This document shows, in pieces, positions 33,322 through 40,717 of a stretch of 50,147 nucleotides of DNA. A program made the translations under genes and the position numbers. The notes beneath the pieces were generated by a model that saw only the letters and a list, made by a program, of their open reading frames with translations, made no database searches and was not told where the DNA came from. The stretch is from contig JAJNQE010000089.1 in assembly GCA_021154985.1 (NCBI GenBank), positions 1 through 50,147 of the forward strand, in the 5' to 3' direction. Position 1 is the first letter of the stretch. Each line of letters starts with the position of its first letter. This stretch comes from Hydrogenophaga sp. Lineage in GTDB: Bacteria > Pseudomonadota > Gammaproteobacteria > Burkholderiales > Burkholderiaceae_C.

Positions 33322-33464
33322 TCGGGGAGTGATCACTGAGGACTGTTCACGCTGCTTCCCCGACCCTCACCCTGCACCCTGGGCGACAGCCTCGCCCCAT
33401 CTCCACCAACTGCCCGGTGCAGAATTCTGTCGATCCCGTTCGCACTTCATCGACAAGGACCACC

Positions 33465-34805
33465 ATGAACCTGTTCTCCAAACTTCAGCAGTGCGCCGCC
33501 GAAGGCAAACCGCTTCGCGTCGGCATGATCGGCGCCGGCAAGTTCGGCTCCATGTACCTCTCTCAGGTGCCGCGCACGCCCGGCGTTCACATGGTGGGCA
33601 TTGCCGATCTGTCGCCCGCGCGGGCCAAGGCGGCGCTCAAGAACGTGGGCTGGACCGACGAGGCGTTTGGCGCCACGTCGCTGGAGCAGGCGGCGAAGCT
33701 GGGCAACACCGCCGTCATTGACGACGGCATGCGGCTCATCCAGTCGCCCTTCGTGGACATCGTCATCGACTGCACGGGCAACCCGGCGGTGGGCATTGCC
33801 CATGTGCTGGCCTGCTGCGAGCACAAGAAACACATCGTGATGGTGAACGTGGAGGCCGATGCACTGGCCGGCCCGCTGTTGAAACGCAAGGCCGACGAGG
33901 CGGGCATCGTCTATTCGCTGGCTTACGGTGACCAGCCCGCGCTGATCTGCGAAATGGTCGACTGGGCGCGCGCCGCAGGGTTCTCGGTGGTGGCCGCGGG
34001 CAAGGGCACGAAGTACCTGCCTTCGTACCACGAGAGCACGCCCGACACGGTGTGGAACCACTACGGTCTCACGGCGGAAGACGCGGCCAAGGGCGGCATG
34101 AACGCGCAGATGTTCAACAGCTTCCTGGACGGCACCAAAAGCGCCATCGAGATGGCCGCCGTGGCCAACGCCACCGGCTTGAACGCACCCAGCGGGTTGA
34201 AGTTTCCCGCCGTCGGGGTGGACGATCTGGCGCGCATCCTCAAGCCCCGGGAGCACGGCGGCATCCTCGACCAGCGTGGCCAGGTCGAGGTGATCTCCAG
34301 CGTGGAGCGCGACACCCGCGCGGTGTTTCGCGACCTGCGCTGGGGGGTGTACGTCACCTTCGCAGCCGACAGCGAATACGTGGCGCGGTGCTTCAAGGAA
34401 TACGGCCTCATCACCGACCCCAGCGGACAGTATTCGAGCATGTACAAACCGTTCCACCTGATCGGTCTGGAACTGGGCATCACGGTGGCATCCATCGGCG
34501 TGCGGGGCGAGTCCACCGGCGCGCCAACGTGCTGGCAGGGCGACGTGGTGGCCACGGCCAAGCGCGATCTGCAAGCGGGTGAAATGCTCGATGGAGAAGG
34601 CGGCTACACCGTGTACGGCAAGTTGCTGCCCGCACACGAATCGCTGGCCTTGGGTGGTCTGCCCCTGGGCCTGGCCCATGGCGTGAAACTGCTCAAGCCG
34701 GTGAAGGCCGGGCAGGCCGTGGGCTGGAGCGATGTGGCGTTCGACGCCAATGCCACGGCGGTCCGGTTCCGCCGCGAAATGGAGCGGACGTTTGCTCAGC
34801 CGTGA
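33465..34805 (+). CDS. NAD(P)-dependent oxidoreductase with SAF domain (COG4091-like)
   Basis: 446 residues. An N-terminal Rossmann fold (VGMIGAGKFGSMYLSQ, about 19-34) is followed by a homoserine-dehydrogenase-like middle (FVDIVIDCTGNPAVGIAHV, KGTKYLPSYHESTPDTVWNHY), and a C-terminal SAF domain starts near GDVVATAKRDLQAGEMLDGEGGY (about 365-446). COG4091 proteins are predicted homoserine-dehydrogenase-like enzymes of unsettled substrate, often found with sugar-acid genes. Start: ATG 33465 with AAGGA upstream. It stands alone here. Confidence 0.8.
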   Translation: MNLFSKLQQCAAEGKPLRVGMIGAGKFGSMYLSQVPRTPGVHMVGIADLSPARAKAALKNVGWTDEAFGATSLEQAAKLGNTAVIDDGMRLIQSPFVDIVIDCTGNPAVGIAHVLACCEHKKHIVMVNVEADALAGPLLKRKADEAGIVYSLAYGDQPALICEMVDWARAAGFSVVAAGKGTKYLPSYHESTPDTVWNHYGLTAEDAAKGGMNAQMFNSFLDGTKSAIEMAAVANATGLNAPSGLKFPAVGVDDLARILKPREHGGILDQRGQVEVISSVERDTRAVFRDLRWGVYVTFAADSEYVARCFKEYGLITDPSGQYSSMYKPFHLIGLELGITVASIGVRGESTGAPTCWQGDVVATAKRDLQAGEMLDGEGGYTVYGKLLPAHESLALGGLPLGLAHGVKLLKPVKAGQAVGWSDVAFDANATAVRFRREMERTFAQP

Positions 34806-34910
34806 GCGTCCATCGCTGCCACAGCCTACGGAATCGCGGCCCAACATGAGGCTGCACTTGTCCTTCACACTGAGCCGGGTCCGACACAGACACAGCGGAG
34901 CCCGGCCAGC

Positions 34911-35537
34911 ATGCGCGACAACACCGAACAACCCCTTGATCGATTGCTCTGGTGGGCCGGCGTTTCAGCGCTGGCCTTGGCGCTGACGGCGGCCCTCACC
35001 GCCGTCTGGATTCAGCGGTCCGTCGACCCTGCCCAGCCGGTGTCGGGTTCGGCCACCGAGGCGCCACGCGCGTCTTCTCCCATGGCCGATGAGGTCGACG
35101 ACACGAACCTGCCGGTCGATCTGCACCGGTTTGCGCTCAATGCGCTGTTGGCTCCGCTGATCGATGACGCTGTGCCTGCACGATGGACCGACGTGGCGCT
35201 GGACTTCATGTGCGATGACGCAACACGCGTTCTGGTCGATGGCAGGCCGATGGTGGTGGGCAGCCCGATTCCGGCGGGACCGTTTTCGGTTCGATGGGAC
35301 ATGAACCACTGCGAACCCTTCGGCCCGTTGATGCCGCTGTCGGGGGGTGTTGACCTGTTCGTTTGGCACGATGCGCTGGAAATGACCGCTGTCGTCGCGC
35401 CCGACCGCCTTCGCATCCACAGCGAAAAGGGTCCGATAACGGTGGCCCATGCCTTCACGGCGACGTTGTCGCTGGCGAGTTCACTTCCCGGGCCTTCGGT
35501 TCCACCGCCATCAAGATCCTCCCGCACCGACCGATAA
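34911..35537 (+). CDS. Unknown membrane-anchored protein
   Basis: 208 residues from the ATG at 34911. A single N-terminal transmembrane helix (about 13-34, WWAGVSALALALTAALTAVW) is followed by a soluble part with FALNALLAPLIDDAVPARWTDVALD and two cysteines, and a Pro/Ser-rich tail. No family was recognised. The topology suggests an inner-membrane anchor with a periplasmic domain. The next gene starts 30 bp later on the same strand, so they may be co-transcribed. Confidence 0.65.
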   Translation: MRDNTEQPLDRLLWWAGVSALALALTAALTAVWIQRSVDPAQPVSGSATEAPRASSPMADEVDDTNLPVDLHRFALNALLAPLIDDAVPARWTDVALDFMCDDATRVLVDGRPMVVGSPIPAGPFSVRWDMNHCEPFGPLMPLSGGVDLFVWHDALEMTAVVAPDRLRIHSEKGPITVAHAFTATLSLASSLPGPSVPPPSRSSRTDR

Positions 35538-35567
35538 AGAAAACATCTCCATCCACCAGGACACACT

Positions 35568-35771
35568 GTGGACGTTTCTCCTTCAGCCATGGTCGGCGCC
35601 GTCGTCGCCGCCCAACAAGCCAACACCGCGCAAGAGGTGCAGTTGGCCGTGATGAAAAAAGCCATGGACATGCAGGGCGCGGGCACGCTGTCGCTGTTGC
35701 AGAGCGTCACAGGCAGCTTGCCGCTGGCCACCCAGGGCAACGTGGGCACTCAGCTCAACTTGCTCGCCTGA
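35568..35771 (+). CDS. YjfB-like putative motility protein
   Basis: 67 residues from a GTG at 35568 preceded by CCAGGA. It matches the short YjfB family (MDVSPSAMVGAVVAAQQANT, VQLAVMKKAMDMQGAGTLSL), all-helical proteins found in flagellated bacteria and often tied to motility regulons; their molecular role is unknown. It begins 30 bp after the membrane-anchored protein and ends 35 bp before the next gene on the same strand. Confidence 0.75.
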   Translation: MDVSPSAMVGAVVAAQQANTAQEVQLAVMKKAMDMQGAGTLSLLQSVTGSLPLATQGNVGTQLNLLA

Positions 35772-35806
35772 AGCCGCATCCACTGCTTGCCGCCGCATCT
35801 CAGGTC

Positions 35807-36358
35807 ATGAACGCCGAACCCGGTAACGAACACGACAAACCGCAGGGCACCGACCCTTCGGTGAAGATCGATCTGGACGCGGCCTGCCAGCCCGTGCCGC
35901 GCCTGCTGTTCGTTGAGGCCGCGCGCCGCGCCTTGAAGCTCATGGGCAACAAGCTGCAGACCGATCTGCAGGCGCTGGAGCCCTACCCGGTGATTCCCGG
36001 CATTGAAGACCTGCCCTCGCTGGAGCTGGGCATGCAGTACATCCAGCACCAGTTTGTGGCGGCCGGGCAGCCACAGCCGGTGGCCATGGCCGCGGCGCTG
36101 CGTTTTGTGGCGGTGATGTTCACCCGCCGCTACCAGTACAACTTCCAGGACCTGCGCGTGGGCCACGACAGCGGCACGCTGTTCTGGGCGCCCAGCGGCC
36201 CCATGCTGGCGGCGGCGGCCAACGTCCCGCTGCAGCTCTGGGCCATCGACTGCCCGCGTTTTGTGGAAGCCGATCTCATCCGCGCCTCGCACGCGATCCA
36301 CCGCAACTTCGACCATTTCGACGAAGGCGCGTTGATCTACATCGAGCGCTTCATCTGA
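35807..36358 (+). CDS. Unknown soluble protein
   Basis: 183 residues from the ATG at 35807. There is no signal peptide or membrane segment. Helical stretches (PRLLFVEAARRALKLMGNKL) and a compact aromatic C-terminal half (TRRYQYNFQDLRVGHDSGT, DHFDEGALIYIERF) suggest a folded cytosolic protein. No family was recognised. GC-rich codon use is like the neighbours, so it looks native. It follows the YjfB-like gene closely. Confidence 0.7.
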   Translation: MNAEPGNEHDKPQGTDPSVKIDLDAACQPVPRLLFVEAARRALKLMGNKLQTDLQALEPYPVIPGIEDLPSLELGMQYIQHQFVAAGQPQPVAMAAALRFVAVMFTRRYQYNFQDLRVGHDSGTLFWAPSGPMLAAAANVPLQLWAIDCPRFVEADLIRASHAIHRNFDHFDEGALIYIERFI

Positions 36359-36573
36359 AGTTGCTCAACGCCACGGCCTGTGGTCGTGGCAGAAAAGCCT
36401 TTGCGTGACCCATTGCACGCCCACCTGAGTTCATGCGGACGGAGCAGTGTCTTTTGACAAGGTCCGTCCACGGCGTGCTGCCTACATTGGGTTGGAGGGC
36501 AGACATCCGTCTTTGCTCCGCAGTACAGGCGCTTTCCCGAAGCGAGCTGGCCGAACAAGGCGAGGGCCTCACC

Positions 36574-36969
36574 ATGCAACACGACACCCACACCCAACGC
36601 GTCATCCTGGTGGACGACAGCGACAACGACAACTTTTTCCACGACATTGCGGTGCGCAAATGCGGCTTCATCGGCGATATCCGGGTTTTCGACAAAGGCG
36701 AGGACGCGCTCGCCTTTCTGTTGAGTGACCGTGTCAGTGTGCCCACCATGGTGTTCATGGACATCAACATGGCCGGCATGGGGGGCTTTGAGTTGGCCCG
36801 CACGCTGCAGAAGCAGCTGGAGCCCGGTCTGCCGCTGCGACTGCACATGCTCACCTCCTCGTCGTGGTCGGTGGACAAGGCAGAGGCCGACTCGATCGGT
36901 CTGATTCAGAGCTACCTGGTCAAGCCGCTGACGAGGGAAACTGCGGCAGCACTGATCGACCTGTCCTGA
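36574..36969 (+). CDS. Single-domain response regulator (CheY-like receiver)
   Basis: 131 residues, receiver domain only, no output domain. The acidic pocket is Asp14/Asp15 (ILVDDSDND), the phosphoacceptor is Asp63 (VFMDINMAGMGG), the switch residue is Thr94 (HMLTSSSW) and the conserved Lys is Lys117 (YLVKPLT). The subfamily resembles receivers that pair with hybrid kinases or phosphodiesterases (DSDNDNFF start, as in Rcp1/CheY-like DDxxxxxF). The 215-bp gap upstream holds a TTGACA (36454-36459) but no convincing -10 box. No kinase gene is adjacent. Confidence 0.88.
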   Translation: MQHDTHTQRVILVDDSDNDNFFHDIAVRKCGFIGDIRVFDKGEDALAFLLSDRVSVPTMVFMDINMAGMGGFELARTLQKQLEPGLPLRLHMLTSSSWSVDKAEADSIGLIQSYLVKPLTRETAAALIDLS

Positions 36970-36983
36970 GCGCCCCACCGGGC

Positions 36984-37022
36984 TCAGCAGTGGAGGAAGT
37001 CCAGCGCTTCCTAGAGCCGGTC
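36984..37022 (-). pseudogene. Remnant of the secretin gene's last 12 codons
   Basis: 39 bp, 36 identical to 38792-38830, the 3' end of the TPR-secretin gene. Read on the minus strand it gives D-R-L-stop-E-A-L-D-F-L-H-C-stop, against D-R-L-K-E-A-L-D-F-L-Y-Y-stop in the intact gene. It lies immediately beyond the autotransporter gene. Confidence 0.75.
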
Positions 37023-37023
37023 T

Positions 37024-38730
37024 TTAGAAGCCCACCGAGTAGGTGGCCAGCAATGAACTGGTGGCAGCCGACGAAAAAGCTTCCTCGCGGTAGACCCACT
37101 GCGCGCTGAACTGGTGCGTTTTGTCAACGTCGTAGATACCCCCGATCGAGGCCACCGGGCGGGTTTTCTTCGGGTTGCTGTTGAACGTGATCGGCTGTAA
37201 GGCCGCCACGCCGGAGGCGCTGTAGTCGGTGGTCTTGCGCGACTGGTCATGTTCGACACCCGCGAAGCCGGTGAGCGTGAACCGTGGTGCGAGGCGGGCC
37301 GACACATGGCTGCCCAGCAGCAAGACGACCGAGCGTTCGGACAGGGTCCCGTAGCTCAGCGGCGTCGTGACGGTGGCCGAGGCCTCTTCGCTGTAGGCGC
37401 TGCGCTCGATGTCGATGGCCCGCACACCCACGTAGGGGCTCACGCGCCAGGTGTCGTTCACGCGCACACCGTGACTCAGTGTCAGTTGCGTGCCGCGCGA
37501 GACCAGATCTGCGGTGCCGGCGCCCGGCTCCGAGCCGCCCACCACCGGCCGGGTGATATCGACTTTCTTCTGGCCTTGGCGGTGCGCCACGCGGACCTGG
37601 GGACCATCACCGTCGGCACGCTGGTTCCAGACCGCGAACACGCCCAGATCCGGATTGCCCTTGCGAACGACCACCGAAGGATCGCCGCTCGAACCCAGCG
37701 GCTGTTCAACATAGGCGCCCAGGCGCAGGGTCGGCTGCAAGCGCCAGGCCAGGGTCACGATGCCCGAAGTGGCGCCAGCGTTCGATCCTTGCAGCGTGGT
37801 GTTGCGCCCGGTGGCCGCCACGCACAGGCCTTTGCTGTCGAACATCGCGCAGTCGTAGCTGAGACCAGGGTTGAGAAAGGCCGTCTGCACGCCGAACGCG
37901 CTGCGCAAGCCTTGCGCAGTTGCCTGCATTGAACTGAGGGTGGCCTGGGCGCTTGGGCCGGGGGGAGAGAAGACCAGGTCGTAGTTCACGCCGTCGTACA
38001 GCAGGGACCAGGTGAGTCCGTCGTAGGAGCCCGTTGTGGTGGTCAGGCGCGAAGCGTCGATACCGGTGAGCACGTCTTCGTACGTGCCGGGGGCCACCAC
38101 CGAGGTGTTGTAGATACCGAAAGTGAGGTTGCCCGCGCTGTCGGACGCGGACAACTTTCCATAGACCGTGGGGCTGTCGATGATGATGTTGTAGTTTGTC
38201 GGCAGCAAACTGGAGAACAGGTGCATGGGCGAGTTGCCGCCTTGCCGGTTGTTCAGGGTGTTGATGGGCGCCGTGTTGTACATCGAGCCGTAACGACCCG
38301 TGATCGTGCCCAGGTTGGTGAGCGTTTGAATCGTCCCTTGGTTGTAAAAGTGGATGTCCGATTCGATCACGCCGTTGTTGATGAAGCTGGTGATCGTGCC
38401 CTGGGTGAACAGCGAATTGGAACCCGAAGAGACGATGGTGCCGTTGTTGATGAAGGTGATCCCTGTGGCCGTGGGTTTGAGCCAGACGCTGATGGTGCTT
38501 GGCGTGTTGACTGTGGCGCCTTGCTCGATAGTGATCGTCTGATTCGGGTTGTTGATCACCAGGAACGAGCAATCGATGCTCACACTCGCGTCGGGCGCGC
38601 AGTTGGCCGCGCTGGCCTCGGTCAGGGCGGCCAGCGAGCAGGCTGCCAAGGTGGAGAGCGCAAACAGATGGCGGGCAGATTTGCGTTGGCGAATTGAACG
38701 GACCGGGCTGCGGCCGCTGGGGAGCTTCAT
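37024..38730 (-). CDS. Autotransporter (type V) with C-terminal beta-barrel
   Basis: 568 residues. A long signal peptide (positively charged start, then LFALSTLAACSLAALTEASA) leads into a short passenger. The passenger consists of repeated N-N-G/T-I beta-helix turns (TFINNGTIVSSGSNSLF, SFINNGVIESDIHFYNQGTI, about 90-150). The C-terminal autotransporter barrel (about 300-568) ends in the required aromatic residue (LLATYSVGF). It probably displays a small adhesin-like domain on the cell surface. The gene sits between a remnant and an intact copy of the secretin gene's 3' end, so it appears to have been inserted there. Confidence 0.85.
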   Translation of the reverse strand: MKLPSGRSPVRSIRQRKSARHLFALSTLAACSLAALTEASAANCAPDASVSIDCSFLVINNPNQTITIEQGATVNTPSTISVWLKPTATGITFINNGTIVSSGSNSLFTQGTITSFINNGVIESDIHFYNQGTIQTLTNLGTITGRYGSMYNTAPINTLNNRQGGNSPMHLFSSLLPTNYNIIIDSPTVYGKLSASDSAGNLTFGIYNTSVVAPGTYEDVLTGIDASRLTTTTGSYDGLTWSLLYDGVNYDLVFSPPGPSAQATLSSMQATAQGLRSAFGVQTAFLNPGLSYDCAMFDSKGLCVAATGRNTTLQGSNAGATSGIVTLAWRLQPTLRLGAYVEQPLGSSGDPSVVVRKGNPDLGVFAVWNQRADGDGPQVRVAHRQGQKKVDITRPVVGGSEPGAGTADLVSRGTQLTLSHGVRVNDTWRVSPYVGVRAIDIERSAYSEEASATVTTPLSYGTLSERSVVLLLGSHVSARLAPRFTLTGFAGVEHDQSRKTTDYSASGVAALQPITFNSNPKKTRPVASIGGIYDVDKTHQFSAQWVYREEAFSSAATSSLLATYSVGF

Positions 38731-38791
38731 GAGAAAGGGTCTCGAAAAATTGGGGTGGAACGGGCTTCAAGGCTTGCTTTGGAGGTCTCTT

Positions 38792-40717
38792 TCAGTAGTA
38801 GAGGAAGTCCAGCGCTTCCTTGAGCCGGTCGCCGGTGGTGCGCATGCGGTCCCAGCGCTCCACGGCCACGTCGCCCTGGCGGAACTCGCGGTAGAAGTCG
38901 TTGCCCTGCAGTTGCGTCATCACCGCCTCGATGTTGGGCGGTGTGTTGTTGGCAAAGCCAAAGCGCTCGCGCAAGGCCTTCATGCGCGTGGCCATGGGGT
39001 CGCCCTCGCTGGATTCGGCGATTTGCACCGGCGCGCGCGGCGTCACCAGGATCAGCACCGAGCGCTGAATGTCGTTGGTGCGCTTGTTGGAGAACAGGTA
39101 CTGCACACCGGGCACATCTTGCAGGCCGGGCACACCGTCGCGCGTGCTCGACGACGATTTTTCGCTCAGGCCGCTGAGCACGAGCGTGTCGCCCATGTTC
39201 ATCACCACGTTGGCGTTGGCCGTGGTCTCGCCGATCTCGATCTGGTAGGCCACACGCGGGTTGTCGGAGTTGGCGTTGAGCGAGGTGCGCTGGGCCTCCA
39301 CCTTGAGTTGCACCCGGCCTTCGGGCAGGAAGTTGGGCGTCACCGCCAGCTTGATGCCGAAGCGCTTGTCCAGCGGCACGATGGTGGTGCCGCCTTGCTG
39401 GCTGGTGGAGACCACGCCGGCGCTCAGGTTGGTGCCCGAGAAGAACTCGGACGGCATGCCTTCAATGGCGGCCAGGGTCGGGCGGGCCAGCACCTCGTTG
39501 ACCGAGTTGTTGGCGTTGGCGATGTTCAGCGAATACGACAGCGCGGGAATCGTCACCGCGCGGGTGATGGCGGTGCTGGTGGTGGGCGCCGCCAGCCCGA
39601 CCGCGTTGGAACTGATGACGCGCGAGTACGCGGCCACGTTGCCGGCAACCGAGCCCAGTTGCAGGGTCAGTGCATTGAGCAGGTTGATGCCCTTGGACGT
39701 GGAGATCAGCTCCTGGGTGGAGAGCAGCACCACGTCCACCAGCAGCATGCGCGGTCCGCTGGTGGCGGTGGCCGCAGGCGCTGTGCTCACGGCCGCGGTC
39801 GGCGGTGGCGCGTTGGTGGCTGTCGGTGCCGGGCTGTCAGCGGCCGGACTGGGTGGGCGTGTGGGCGACAGGTTGGGCAGCTTGAACGCCTGCGCCAACT
39901 CCAGGGGCCGGTCGTTGGAGGAGGTCGGCGCCAGGCTGGCCTTCACCATCGAAGCTGCGTTCTGCTCCTGCTTGTTGTAGAAGGTCTTCCATTGACTCAG
40001 GCGCCGGTCGATGCGCTCCACTTCGGGCGCGCTGCCGCCTTGCTGCACCAGGGCATTGCGCATCCAGTCGGCCTGCGCAAAGCTGCCGCACGAGGCGTAC
40101 ACCGAGACACTGGAGCGCAGGAACCCCTGGGGTGGGTTGGCCGAGACCTTGCGGAACTGGTCGGCCATGGCGCAGGCGGTCCTGGCGTCGCCGGTGAGGT
40201 AGGCGGCCACCATCAGGCCGTAGATCGACACCGAACTCTCGGGCGTGAGCAACAGCACTTCGGAGAAGGCCAGCCGGGCGCGGTCGAACTGCTTCAGGTC
40301 CATGTAGGCCAGGCCCAGGAACTCTTGTGCGATCCAGTTGCCCGGGTCGATGCGCAGCGCCTGCTGGTAGCCCTCCAGCGCCATTTCCCCCTTTTGCGTG
40401 TCGCCCTGGCGGGCTTGCAGGTGGTAGATGAAGCCATTGAGAAAATGCAGGTGCGAGTTGCGCGGGTCCAGTTGCAGCGCTTCGTTCACCGCGAGGTGGG
40501 CCTTGGGCAGCTCCAGGCGCTGGATGAAGCCCACCGCCGTGGTGACCTTGGCCAGCATGTCGGAGTCGTGCTGCCCGGCGGGCACCAGCGGCAGGCTCTT
40601 GATCATGTCGGCGAACGAGGTGGCCTCGTTCGCCCAGACCGGTGGCAGGGCGCTGAGGGCCAGTGCCACAGCGGCAGCTGCTTTGCCCAGGCGGATGGAG
40701 TGGGTGAGGGTTTTCAT
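38792..40717 (-). CDS. TPR-secretin fusion (GspD/PilQ-type outer-membrane channel)
   Basis: 641 residues from the ATG at 40717, which shares a base with the lectin-protein stop (TGATG). Signal peptide (AVALALSALPPVWA), then tetratricopeptide-like repeats (about 50-215, AVNEALQLDPRNSHLHFLNG, YQQALRIDPGNWIAQEFLG). A Pro/Ala linker (about 270-310), a pre-secretin beta domain (MLLVDVVLLSTQELISTSKG), and a secretin core follow. The core, about 400-565, contains VLARPTLAAIEGMPSEFFSG and LFSNKRTNDIQRSVLILVTP. The usual N0/N1 modules of type II systems are missing. Likely exports the partner encoded just upstream. Confidence 0.85.
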   Translation of the reverse strand: MKTLTHSIRLGKAAAAVALALSALPPVWANEATSFADMIKSLPLVPAGQHDSDMLAKVTTAVGFIQRLELPKAHLAVNEALQLDPRNSHLHFLNGFIYHLQARQGDTQKGEMALEGYQQALRIDPGNWIAQEFLGLAYMDLKQFDRARLAFSEVLLLTPESSVSIYGLMVAAYLTGDARTACAMADQFRKVSANPPQGFLRSSVSVYASCGSFAQADWMRNALVQQGGSAPEVERIDRRLSQWKTFYNKQEQNAASMVKASLAPTSSNDRPLELAQAFKLPNLSPTRPPSPAADSPAPTATNAPPPTAAVSTAPAATATSGPRMLLVDVVLLSTQELISTSKGINLLNALTLQLGSVAGNVAAYSRVISSNAVGLAAPTTSTAITRAVTIPALSYSLNIANANNSVNEVLARPTLAAIEGMPSEFFSGTNLSAGVVSTSQQGGTTIVPLDKRFGIKLAVTPNFLPEGRVQLKVEAQRTSLNANSDNPRVAYQIEIGETTANANVVMNMGDTLVLSGLSEKSSSSTRDGVPGLQDVPGVQYLFSNKRTNDIQRSVLILVTPRAPVQIAESSEGDPMATRMKALRERFGFANNTPPNIEAVMTQLQGNDFYREFRQGDVAVERWDRMRTTGDRLKEALDFLYY

